Assembly: GCA_045121595.1 (NCBI GenBank) | Contig: JBGVGI010000003.1 | Coordinates: 62,001-126,000, forward strand | Length of the DNA: 64,000 nucleotides | Direction: 5' to 3' | Source: Fumia sp045121595 | GTDB lineage: Bacteria; Bacillota; Clostridia; Oscillospirales; Ruminococcaceae | Notes under the pieces: generated by a model | What the model was told of the DNA's origin: nothing | Databases searched by the model: none | Seen by the model: only the letters and a program-made list of their open reading frames with translations | Program-made: the position numbers and the translations under genes | In this document: positions 1 through 7,427 of the stretch, one piece after another | How the letters are laid out: the number at the start of each line of letters is the position of its first letter | Numbering within the stretch: position 1 is the stretch's first letter

Positions 1-602
1 AGTTCTTCTTTTAAAACTTCTGAGATATCTTCTTTAGTTGTGACAACCACTCTGTCTGCGTTTAAATGACGGATATTGTTTGCAATTTCGTCAGTAAGAA
101 CAGTAGTAATAACGCGGATACCAAACGCTTTCGCCATCGGGATAATAACGGATGCAAGGCCACTTGCCCCAGCATTCATCAAAAGGGTATCGCCTTCCTT
201 GATTTTTCCTTCGATAAAAAGGTTAAGATAAGCTGTAGCAAAAGCTTCAGGGATTGCTGCCGCTTCCACCATCGTACAGTTTTTCGGCACGGGCATCAGC
301 ATATCGTATTTTACGTTAACGTACTCGGCATATCCGCCACCGCCGAGCAGGGCACAGACTTTGTCCCCAACTTTCCAGCCTTTTGCATTTTTGCCGACTT
401 CAATAATAGTTCCTGCAATTTCAAGTCCCATCCATTCAGGGCAACCAGGAGGAGGCGGATAGTCGCCTTCTCTCTGCATAAGGTCAGCTCGGTTAAGAGC
501 TGCAGCCTCGATTTTAACAAGGCAGTCTTCCTCGCCACAAACGGGGTCGGGAACGTTATCCCATCTTAAAGATTTATCATCGTTTACCAAAATTGCTTTC
601 AT
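1..602 (-). CDS. NAD(P)H:quinone oxidoreductase-like MDR protein (3' part missing)
   Basis: Zinc-free medium-chain reductase of the quinone oxidoreductase/PIG3 type. It would reduce quinones or other carbonyl electrophiles with NADPH in the cytosol. About 200 residues are visible and the C-terminus runs off the left edge of the window. The GroES-like half contains LNRADLMQREG and PPPPG, typical of PIG3-type reductases. The Rossmann half shows the NAD(P)-binding run NAGASGLASVI near residue 145. The start ATG at 602 is preceded by AAAGGAGC. It is the last visible gene of a minus-strand operon and follows the metallo-hydrolase by 13 bp. Family is confident, substrate unknown. Confidence 0.85.
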   Translation of the reverse strand, partial: MKAILVNDDKSLRWDNVPDPVCGEEDCLVKIEAAALNRADLMQREGDYPPPPGCPEWMGLEIAGTIIEVGKNAKGWKVGDKVCALLGGGGYAEYVNVKYDMLMPVPKNCTMVEAAAIPEAFATAYLNLFIEGKIKEGDTLLMNAGASGLASVIIPMAKAFGIRVITTVLTDEIANNIRHLNADRVVVTTKEDISEVLKEE

Positions 603-615
603 TTTTCTGCTCCTT

Positions 616-1252
616 TTAAATTATTCTTTCAGTTTTAAGAGAAATATCATGGCAAGTATGCACATTGTATTTTTCTTCACTGTATTTTCTTATAAACTCA
701 AGGGAATTCTCCTTGCAAAAATAAGAGCCTGTGCAAATTTTAGTTTCTACGTTTGCATCAGTATAACACTCGTCACCTGCAAGTATATGGATTATATTTT
801 CTTTTGCTATTTCAACTATTGCAGAGCCTTCGGAATGTCCGCCACATTCTGTAACCTTTACATTCCCAAGCAGATATTCCCCGTCAAAAAGATTCAGTTT
901 CATATTCTGAGGAATATAGTTTTTGCCGTTTTCATACTCTTTTTTGGTTATATGCAAAACGGCATTTCCAAAACGTCTTAACGCTTCAATATGATCGTGG
1001 TGAGAGTGAGTAATTATGACGTCTGTTATATCATCGGGTGACAAGTCCAGAGTCCTTAAAACAAATGCAGGGGAATAATGCCTTTTCATCTCAAAACCCG
1101 GCATAATGTCGCATCCTGCATCAACAAGGATATTCCTGCCTTCATCCTTTATAAGTAAATGCAATCGGCACCATTCTTCTCTGGTCTCCCCCATCGAAAA
1201 CATAGCTCTCAGGAAGCACCGATTCAGCATATTTAAGGCAATAAACTTCCAT
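616..1252 (-). CDS. MBL-fold metallo-hydrolase, apparent frameshift near the N-terminus
   Basis: Metallo-beta-lactamase-fold hydrolase of the N-acyl-homoserine-lactonase-like group. The metal motif HSHHDH is present, with further ligands in GGHSEGS and GDECYTD. An ATG at 1252, one base beyond the upstream stop, opens a frame reading MEVYCLKYAESVLPESYVF DGGD, which is a good family N-terminus. That frame stops after about 37 codons. The rest of the protein, from LIKDEGRNILVDAGCD onward, lies in the next frame, which is open from about 1230. Joining the two near 1150-1163 gives a continuous family-like protein of about 211 residues. Either the gene is broken, or the consensus sequence has a small indel. 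The substrate is unknown. Confidence 0.75.
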
Positions 1253-1253
1253 A

Positions 1254-2258
1254 TTACTTACCACAACACTTCAAAAGCAGTTTAAAAAGCTCAAGCTCGT
1301 AATCAAGAGTGTAGGGATTTTTCTTTTCGCCACGCAGATACTCTGCAAAACTTTTCATCATATAATCGTAGCGGTCGTAGGTATCACTTACGTAAACCTT
1401 GCCTTCATTGAACCAGCAAAGATCATCCCTGACAATTCTTGTAGTAGTAAGTAAATCGGGAACGTCTTTACGCCATTCCAGAGGTTTTAACTCAACTGTT
1501 TTCTTAGAACCGTTTACAACAAATTGTCTTCTTTCAAATCCGCCATATTCCACAGCGGTAGTCTTTGCAAAGGATACACCATTTTCATATTCGAAAACCA
1601 CCATACCGAAATCTTCGGCAGTAACATCCTCAAGCCCTGAGCACTTATTCAAAGGGATGATATTTTTCGGAGTTCCTTTAATTCTGTAAATCAAATCAAC
1701 AAGATGGCAGCCCAAAAAGAACATCATACCACCTGGAAACGCTTCAAGCCATTGGCGTATTTCCTTTGGATGGGTGCAGTTCATCTGTGCCTCAATGCTG
1801 ATAATTTCTCCTAATTCACCTTTTTCAATCTCTTCCATCAATTCCATAATACAAGGATTGTAACGGTACATATACCCGGTATGGAAAACTTTGCCTGTAT
1901 TTTTCATAATACCGATAAGCTCTTCAAAGTCAGCAAGGCTGACACCACCCGGTTTTTCCATATGTATGTGTTTGCCTGCCTTTGCAGCCATTAACGCATA
2001 TTTTGTGAGATTAACTTCATCGGTTTCGATAGTTACAGCCTCGATTTCAGGATTTTCAAGAACCTCCTCAAGGGTGAGTTCGGGATAGCCATCAGCATCA
2101 AACCAACTGAGTTTCTGCTGCAGACGTTCTCTTTCGTTTTCAGGGAAAACATATCCCACCACTTCAAAGATATCCGACTGCTTACAGATACTTCTGAAAA
2201 TTTCGTTTGAATGGCTGTTTCTGTTTATACCGATCTGCGCAATTTTAATTTTCTTCAT
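1254..2258 (-). CDS. Gfo/Idh/MocA-family oxidoreductase
   Basis: NAD(P)-dependent dehydrogenase of 334 residues acting on a sugar, polyol or inositol-like substrate. The N-terminal Rossmann strand is IKIAQIGINRNSH, in which the usual GxGxxG is degenerate. The family signature HMEKPGG follows near residue 98, then the mixed alpha/beta C-terminal domain with FLGCHLVDLIY. I chose the ATG at 2258 because GGAGAG precedes it by 7 bases. This makes the gene overlap the end of the upstream MDR gene by 14 bp, which suggests translational coupling. The degenerate nucleotide motif may affect cofactor choice (inference). Confidence 0.85.
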   Translation of the reverse strand: MKKIKIAQIGINRNSHSNEIFRSICKQSDIFEVVGYVFPENERERLQQKLSWFDADGYPELTLEEVLENPEIEAVTIETDEVNLTKYALMAAKAGKHIHMEKPGGVSLADFEELIGIMKNTGKVFHTGYMYRYNPCIMELMEEIEKGELGEIISIEAQMNCTHPKEIRQWLEAFPGGMMFFLGCHLVDLIYRIKGTPKNIIPLNKCSGLEDVTAEDFGMVVFEYENGVSFAKTTAVEYGGFERRQFVVNGSKKTVELKPLEWRKDVPDLLTTTRIVRDDLCWFNEGKVYVSDTYDRYDYMMKSFAEYLRGEKKNPYTLDYELELFKLLLKCCGK

Positions 2259-3270
2259 CAAATTCTCTCCAATCAAACTGTACTATTGGAAACGTTTTAT
2301 CATTAACAAGTCGGTTATATACGTCGGATGCTTCATACGGAGAATGGGTTTCATCAATAATAGCGGAAAGCTTGATACGTCCGTTTTCGGTAAGCTTTTT
2401 AAGAGCCGCCATATCATCTTCCAGAGTCCACCATCCGTTTGAAGATTCGTAATCAGGTCTTGCCATAGTGTGAGCACCAACAAGGGTTACACCGGGGCCG
2501 TGAACTTTTCTGTAATAGTCTATTGTAAAGTCGCTGTTTCTTGTGCAGCCGAGCAAAGCTACTCTTCCTTTCAGCGCCATACAATCAAGTATTCCGTCAA
2601 GCCCTGCACCGATTCCCGTAACCTCGATACCTACGTTAGCACCACCGTTTGTAAGTTTTTTTGCAGTTTCTGCAAAATCGGGCGCGTACGGGTCAAGAGC
2701 ATAATCAGCACCACATTCAAGTGCCTTTTCCCTTTTTGCAGGGTCAGGATCAACCGCAATAACGGGTACCGCACCTGCAGCTTTTAAGAGCATTGTTGCG
2801 AATATACCTAAAATGCCCATTCCCATAACAATTGCACTTTCACCAATTTCAAGACGGCATTTTCTTATCGCTGCAAGCGGAAACGTTGCAATATGGAAAA
2901 GTGCAGCGTCTTCAAAGGAAACGTCGTCGATATGACAAGCGTTATTCTCACTTATGGTCAGGTACTGACTGTGAGTACTCCACCAGAGAGCTACCCTGTC
3001 ACCTTCCTTGAACTTTGTTACACCTTCACCAACTTTTTCTATAACACCTGCAGAGCTGTATCCGCTACTGCGGGGAAAAACTGCTTCCTTCACCTCGGGT
3101 ACCATCCACGAGGTAGTTTTGCTTCCCATAAGGATAGCGCGTTCCGTTCCGCTACTGATAGAAGAAACGTAAAGTTTTACAAGTATTTCACCTTTGTCAG
3201 GCATACGTACTTCTTCAGTAAGAAGTTCTGCATGGTTTGCTTTAACGAAAACTATGTTTTTTGATTTCAT
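2245..3270 (-). CDS. Medium-chain zinc-type alcohol dehydrogenase family protein
   Basis: MDR-superfamily dehydrogenase of 341 residues, first gene of the operon running leftward. The GroES-like domain contains SSISSGTERAILMG, where a catalytic-zinc Cys is found in classical threonine and sorbitol dehydrogenases. Here Ser-Gly-Thr-Glu replaces it, as in the BchC-like branch that pairs with Gfo/Idh enzymes. The Rossmann motif is VMGMGILGIFATMLL near residue 150. GAGGTG precedes the ATG at 3270. Together with the next gene it forms an MDR plus Gfo/Idh pair, common in sugar or inositol oxidation loci. The substrate cannot be read from sequence. The divergent AraC regulator at 3374 is the obvious candidate controller. 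Confidence 0.82.
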   Translation of the reverse strand: MKSKNIVFVKANHAELLTEEVRMPDKGEILVKLYVSSISSGTERAILMGSKTTSWMVPEVKEAVFPRSSGYSSAGVIEKVGEGVTKFKEGDRVALWWSTHSQYLTISENNACHIDDVSFEDAALFHIATFPLAAIRKCRLEIGESAIVMGMGILGIFATMLLKAAGAVPVIAVDPDPAKREKALECGADYALDPYAPDFAETAKKLTNGGANVGIEVTGIGAGLDGILDCMALKGRVALLGCTRNSDFTIDYYRKVHGPGVTLVGAHTMARPDYESSNGWWTLEDDMAALKKLTENGRIKLSAIIDETHSPYEASDVYNRLVNDKTFPIVQFDWREFDEEN

Positions 3271-3300
3271 ATTAAATCACCTCATTTTCAGTATATATCA

Positions 3301-3329
3301 TTGCAAAAAATAAAAAAATATGTTATTCT
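3301..3329 (+). promoter_or_regulatory. Sigma-A promoter of the AraC gene at 3374
   Basis: TTGCAA at 3301-3306 and TATTCT at 3324-3329 are separated by 17 bp. It lies in the 103-bp divergent region shared with the MDR operon, whose own -10 candidate is TATACT on the minus strand at 3291-3296, with no good -35. Confidence 0.6.
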
Positions 3330-3373
3330 ATAAAAATGAGGTAAATTTATCTAATGTTAAGGGGTTATACATA

Positions 3374-4129
3374 ATGAATAATATAGATTTCTTTAATGAG
3401 TTCTCTTTCAACGTATACAAATTCGATAAATATCATTTTACCGACAATTCAAAAACACCGCTTCCGTACCATTATTTCGTTTCCCTTATACAGGGAAGCG
3501 GAAAAATCAGATACAAAAATAAAGAAATACTGTTATCCCCGGGGGAGATTCTCTATTTCCCGAAAGGTTTAAAATACCAGTCCCATTGGTTTGGTGATGA
3601 AAACGATGAAGTGGCATTTTATTCTTTCGGATTTAAAAAAATACCCGTTTTAGAGTCTTTTGTTCTGCAGAAAATAAACTGCACCCAAAAAGCAAAAGAC
3701 GTTTTCAATGAACTGTGCGAAGAAGTCCCGATAACTCCAAAAGCTGTCGGAAAACTCTATTACTTTTTCGGGGAAGTTTCCGACAATATGATAAAGTCGG
3801 AAAGAAGCTTTACAAACCAAACCGTTGAAAAAGCGGTGGAAGTAATAACAGAAAATCCCGATATCAAGATATCGGAACTTGCAAAACTTTGCTCGGTATC
3901 GGAGTCGGGGATATATATTCTTTTTAAGAAATTCCTCAAAAAAACGCCGAATGAAGTAAGGCTTGAAATCATCTGTGACAAGGCTGTATCCCTACTCACC
4001 ACCACCAACGAGACGGTGCAGACTATCAGTGATATCTTAGGATTCAGCTCCACTTCCTATTTCAGGAAAATTTTAAAAAAATACACGAATAAAACACCGC
4101 TTGAAATCAGAAAAGATGCAATATTTTAG
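3374..4129 (+). CDS. AraC-family transcriptional regulator with cupin sensor domain
   Basis: DNA-binding regulator of 251 residues. The N-terminal cupin-like ligand domain includes PYHYFVSLIQGSGKIRYK and LSPGEILYFPKG. The C-terminal double helix-turn-helix runs from about residue 155, with ISELAKLCSVSESGIYILFKK as the first HTH and ISDILGFSSTSYFRKILKK as the second, typical AraC/XylS signatures. The start at 3374 is chosen because AAGGGG lies about 10 bases upstream. It is divergent from the MDR-Gfo/Idh-MBL operon and converges with the SDR gene at 4132 with only 2 bp between the stops. It probably activates the divergent operon on binding a sugar (inference from position). Confidence 0.88.
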   Translation: MNNIDFFNEFSFNVYKFDKYHFTDNSKTPLPYHYFVSLIQGSGKIRYKNKEILLSPGEILYFPKGLKYQSHWFGDENDEVAFYSFGFKKIPVLESFVLQKINCTQKAKDVFNELCEEVPITPKAVGKLYYFFGEVSDNMIKSERSFTNQTVEKAVEVITENPDIKISELAKLCSVSESGIYILFKKFLKKTPNEVRLEIICDKAVSLLTTTNETVQTISDILGFSSTSYFRKILKKYTNKTPLEIRKDAIF

Positions 4130-4131
4130 TT

Positions 4132-4869
4132 TTACATCTTCTTTCGACAGCCGTCTATCTGTATATTCTGTCCTGAAATGTAGCCTGCTTCCTCACTCGC
4201 AAGGAAGCATATCAAATCAGCATTTTCCTTGGTTGACCCTGTTCTGCCTGCAAAGGAAAGCGTACTTTCCTGGGTATAGGTTATATCGTCATTTTCAGCG
4301 GGGCTGACACTTCCCGGAGAAACCGCGTTAACAGTTATTCCTTTACCGGTGACTTCTTTTGCAAGTGCTTTAGTCATCGAAATCACGGCGCCCTTTGTAG
4401 CGGAATAAGGCACCATCATGGCATTTCCGTAAACGCCTGCAACCGATGCCACGTTTATAATACGGCCGTATTTGTTTTCAATCATTTTATCAATGACGGA
4501 TTTTGTAAAATAAACAGTTCCCATAACGTTGATACTGATAAATTTTTCCCAGACGTCAAAGTCTGTTTCATCAAACGTCGAAAACTGACGCCATAATGCC
4601 GCGTTGTTTACTAAAATATCAATTTTACCAAAATGGACAACGGCTTTTTGGGTTACGTCCGAAACCGCAATATTATCCGAAACATCACAGACAAAGCTTA
4701 AAACCTTGTCTGTGATTTCTTTTATCTCTGTTTCAGTTTCTTTAAGGGTATCGGCATTGTAATCTACAAGCACAACGTTTGCTCCTTTTTCAGCAAACTG
4801 CAAAGCACACGCTCTGCCAATACCGACTGCCGCACCCGTTATCAAAACGGTTTTCCCTGAAAAATCCAT
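4132..4869 (-). CDS. Short-chain dehydrogenase/reductase
   Basis: Classical SDR of 245 residues, an NAD(P)-dependent oxidoreductase. It shows the TGAAVGIGRA glycine motif at residues 11-20, NNAA, the catalytic Ser in NVASVAGVYG and YSATK for the Tyr/Lys pair. The start ATG at 4869 follows AGGAGG by 5 bases, and that ribosome site overlaps the end of the preceding dehydroquinase-like gene. It is the last gene of a three-gene operon, SDR then dehydroquinase-like then SDR, transcribed away from the AraC regulator at 6579. Substrate unknown. Confidence 0.88.
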   Translation of the reverse strand: MDFSGKTVLITGAAVGIGRACALQFAEKGANVVLVDYNADTLKETETEIKEITDKVLSFVCDVSDNIAVSDVTQKAVVHFGKIDILVNNAALWRQFSTFDETDFDVWEKFISINVMGTVYFTKSVIDKMIENKYGRIINVASVAGVYGNAMMVPYSATKGAVISMTKALAKEVTGKGITVNAVSPGSVSPAENDDITYTQESTLSFAGRTGSTKENADLICFLASEEAGYISGQNIQIDGCRKKM

Positions 4870-4879
4870 AATGATCCTC

Positions 4880-5635
4880 CTAAAACCCAAGGTTGTCCCT
4901 TACATCTTTCATAACGCTGAGCAGTGGCTGCATCAGGGCTGAACGATGGTTATGCTCATAAACACAAAGCGTCATACAGTTGCCAAGCTTTCCGCCTAAA
5001 CGTCTGTGGATACTGCATTCCCCACCTGACAAAAACAGAAAAGGAGCACCGAGTTCTCTTTTAAGCAAATCGGTAATGCGCAAGTTTTCAATCTGTTCTT
5101 CCATTGTTTCGGCACCCGTCACAATTTTTATAATATCAGCGCCACGGCGTTTTTGTTCAAACGCCACTTCAAGCACTCTTTCGGCAGGAGTGAATTTACA
5201 GATGTGAGACGACATTATAACTTCAGCACCAAGTAAGTGAAGTTTGTCGATAAGCTCCATCTGTTTTTTTATTGCATCTTCATCGTCAGTAAGTTCTTCG
5301 GGGTGTCTGCAAAAATAGTCACCCATCACGTCACAAAGGGTAGCACCTGATTTTGCAAGAGTTATAAGACCTTCTGCCAGTTCATCGTCGGTAAGACCAT
5401 CGTTACTGTAATAACGATAATTAGTGACGTAGCAAGGTCTTCCCTGCATTTCATCGAAAAGTCTTTTATAAACTTCGGGGGTATGGTATTCCTTTTTAAG
5501 ACTTTCCACCTGAAGTCCATAAGCATCTGCACCCAGACAGTTCGCATTCCTTATTATGCTTATAGCCGTTTCAGGAGTTTCGCACTGAATCATCACTGTA
5601 AGGAGAGGATTATCACTTAAAAATGTTTTCTTCAT
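4880..5635 (-). CDS. Type I 3-dehydroquinate dehydratase-like TIM-barrel enzyme
   Basis: TIM-barrel protein of 251 residues related to type I dehydroquinases (AroD). The catalytic pair can be recognised: His in IMSSHICKFTP and the Schiff-base Lys in GADIIKIVTGA. Near the C-terminus SIHRRLGGKLGNCMT matches the family SRL and GS motifs. However, the first strand reads GADAYGLQVES where true dehydroquinases have a conserved Glu and Arg (ELRxD-like), so two substrate-binding residues seem to be replaced. It may therefore act on a different hydroxy-keto substrate by the same imine chemistry. Its ATG overlaps the TAA of the upstream SDR gene (TAATG). GGGGAGG precedes it. Confidence 0.72.
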   Translation of the reverse strand: MKKTFLSDNPLLTVMIQCETPETAISIIRNANCLGADAYGLQVESLKKEYHTPEVYKRLFDEMQGRPCYVTNYRYYSNDGLTDDELAEGLITLAKSGATLCDVMGDYFCRHPEELTDDEDAIKKQMELIDKLHLLGAEVIMSSHICKFTPAERVLEVAFEQKRRGADIIKIVTGAETMEEQIENLRITDLLKRELGAPFLFLSGGECSIHRRLGGKLGNCMTLCVYEHNHRSALMQPLLSVMKDVRDNLGF

Positions 5636-6399
5636 TATATGTTCCTCCCCATCGCGTTTCTTCCGCCGTCTATCATAATATTTTCACCGTTTATGAACTG
5701 TCCTTTTTCGGAAGCGATAAACAAAACAAGGTCGATTATTTCCTGAGGTTCGGCGGCTCTGCCCAAAGGTGTTCCCATAAAAGCCATCTGCGGTCTTGTC
5801 AGTACGGGTCCGGGTGAAACACAAACGCATCTTATTCCGTATTTTGCGCCAAACTGCGCAATAGATTTTGTAAGTCCGTGCATAAGCCCTGCTTTGGAAG
5901 TCGAATAATCCATTCCGTAAGAAGAACCTTCTGCGCCCGTTATCGAACCGATATTTATAATAAGTCCGCTTTTCTGCTCACGCATCTGTTTCAAAACCGC
6001 ATGGGCAAAATAAAAAGGTCCTTTTAAATTCACGTCAATTCCCCAGTCGTAAACGTCAATGGGGACGTCGGGAAACTCAGGATATTTTTCGGAGTCAACT
6101 TTGCACATCCTGACAGCAGTACCACCTGCAAAGTTTGCCATTAAATCAATACTGCCAAAAACCTCAACTGCTTTGTCACGGGCAGCACAAACCTGCTTAT
6201 AATCTCTGACGTCACAAAGCAGTGCAAATGCCTTACCTTTTCCTTTTGAATTTATCTGTTCTGCTTTTTCAAAAAGTGTTTTTTCGTCAACGTCGCACAT
6301 CAAAACGTTGCCTCCAAGACTTGCCCAGTTTTCGGAAAACAGAAGTCCCATACCTGAAGCCGCACCCGTTGAAATTGCCGTTTTATTTGTAAAATTCAT
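5635..6399 (-). CDS. Short-chain dehydrogenase/reductase
   Basis: Classical SDR of 254 residues with the variant glycine motif TGAASGMGL at residues 11-19, NFAG, Ser in NIGSITGAEG and YSTSK as the catalytic Tyr/Lys. AAGGGAGGTGATAGT precedes the ATG at 6399. First gene of the operon SDR-dehydroquinase-like-SDR. It is not closely similar to the second SDR at 4132, so the two probably oxidise different positions or intermediates of one pathway (inference). Divergent from an AraC regulator. Confidence 0.88.
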   Translation of the reverse strand: MNFTNKTAISTGAASGMGLLFSENWASLGGNVLMCDVDEKTLFEKAEQINSKGKGKAFALLCDVRDYKQVCAARDKAVEVFGSIDLMANFAGGTAVRMCKVDSEKYPEFPDVPIDVYDWGIDVNLKGPFYFAHAVLKQMREQKSGLIINIGSITGAEGSSYGMDYSTSKAGLMHGLTKSIAQFGAKYGIRCVCVSPGPVLTRPQMAFMGTPLGRAAEPQEIIDLVLFIASEKGQFINGENIMIDGGRNAMGRNI

Positions 6400-6454
6400 A
6401 CTATCACCTCCCTTTCATACTACCATAACGGCAAAAATCCGCAATATTTAAAGT

Positions 6455-6495
6455 GATACTCTTTTGATATTTTCGATACTTTTTTCAATATTTTG
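6455..6495. promoter_or_regulatory. Two direct repeats, candidate AraC operator
   Basis: GATACTCTTTTGATATTTTC starts at 6455 and GATACTTTTTTCAATATTTT starts at 6475, a 20-bp direct repeat spaced by two helical turns. It lies between the divergent SDR operon and the AraC gene and just upstream of the AraC promoter. AraC/XylS proteins usually bind such direct repeats, but the assignment is inference. Confidence 0.45.
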
Positions 6496-6496
6496 C

Positions 6497-6524
6497 TTGA
6501 TTTTTTTGATAAAAACAGTATAAT
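6497..6524 (+). promoter_or_regulatory. Sigma-A promoter of the AraC gene at 6579
   Basis: TTGATT at 6497-6502 and TATAAT at 6519-6524 with a 16-bp spacer. The likely start site falls in TATATAGGCATAT (6530-6542), a motif that recurs at the same distance from the -10 box of the 61.2-kb operon. Confidence 0.65.
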
Positions 6525-6578
6525 AGATGTATATAGGCATATTTTCAAGGAAATTCACACCGAAGGGAGGGTGATACT

Positions 6579-7340
6579 GTGGACTTGCTAAAGAACATCG
6601 TCATAAATGATGTAATTGATGCTGTTACTGTGCATTCCATAAAGGGAAAAACCGATATGACAATCAACAGAAAGCATTACGGACTTTCACTTTGTTATGA
6701 TGGACAGATCACCTACTCGCATAAAAATAAAAAAGTTTTATCGACTCCCGATTACGTTGTTTTTCTTCCAAAAGCTGAAAACTACGTAGTGGTCCGTGAG
6801 AAGACGGGAGACTTCCCCTTAATAAATTTTGAGAGTAATAACTTTGTCTGCAACACGGTAATCGCCATTCCGATTTTTGACAACGAAAGTCTTATAAAAG
6901 ATTTTGAGCAGATAAAAGCATTACTTCCTTTTGAAAATAACCGTGCAAAAATTATGAGCATTTTTTACGATATGCTTCATAAAATCTCGGTTGCTGACGC
7001 TTCTGAGTATAACGTTTTGCTCCCTGCTATGAAATACATTGAAAAAAACATCTCAGATTCCTCGCTTAACAACAATATTCTTGCTGAACAATGCAATATT
7101 AGTGAAGTATACTTCAGGAAGCTTTTTATAAAGAAGTATAAAACCTCTCCGAGGCAGTATCTCATAAATACGAGGATAAACAAGGCAAGACAGCTTCTTA
7201 CCGATGGTATTTTAAAGATTAATTCTGTTTCCGAGCAATGCGGATTTTCAAATCCGTATCACTTCTGCCGCCTTTTCAAAGAAAAGACGGGGCTTACACC
7301 TACGGATTTCATAAAGAAGAACAAAACGAAAATTATGTAG
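6579..7340 (+). CDS. AraC-family transcriptional regulator
   Basis: Regulator of 253 residues. The N-terminal half is a cupin-like sensor of no recognisable specificity. The C-terminal double HTH from about residue 150 contains NNNILAEQCNISEVYFRKLF and INSVSEQCGFSNPYHFCRLF followed by KEKTGLTPTDF, an excellent AraC/XylS signature. The start is GTG at 6579, with GGGAGGGTG 8 bases upstream and no better ATG. Divergent from the SDR-dehydroquinase-SDR operon, its most likely target. Confidence 0.88.
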   Translation: MDLLKNIVINDVIDAVTVHSIKGKTDMTINRKHYGLSLCYDGQITYSHKNKKVLSTPDYVVFLPKAENYVVVREKTGDFPLINFESNNFVCNTVIAIPIFDNESLIKDFEQIKALLPFENNRAKIMSIFYDMLHKISVADASEYNVLLPAMKYIEKNISDSSLNNNILAEQCNISEVYFRKLFIKKYKTSPRQYLINTRINKARQLLTDGILKINSVSEQCGFSNPYHFCRLFKEKTGLTPTDFIKKNKTKIM

Positions 7341-7380
7341 GCATAACCGACAAAGAAATAACAAAAAACAGTAAATAAAA

Positions 7381-7407
7381 AAACCGAGACGATTTTCGTC
7401 TCGGTTT
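7381..7407 (-). terminator. Bidirectional Rho-independent terminator (tuf / AraC)
   Basis: AAACCGAGACGA and TCGTCTCGGTTT form a 12-bp stem around a short T-rich loop. T runs follow on both strands, so it can stop tuf transcription on the minus strand and the AraC gene on the plus strand. Confidence 0.9.
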
Positions 7408-7427
7408 TATTGTTTATTTAAGTTAAA

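Noticed and set aside
4880..5635. A plain aroD biosynthetic gene
   Set aside because: No other shikimate-pathway gene is near, two substrate-binding residues seem replaced, and the operon is of a catabolic SDR type with an AraC regulator.
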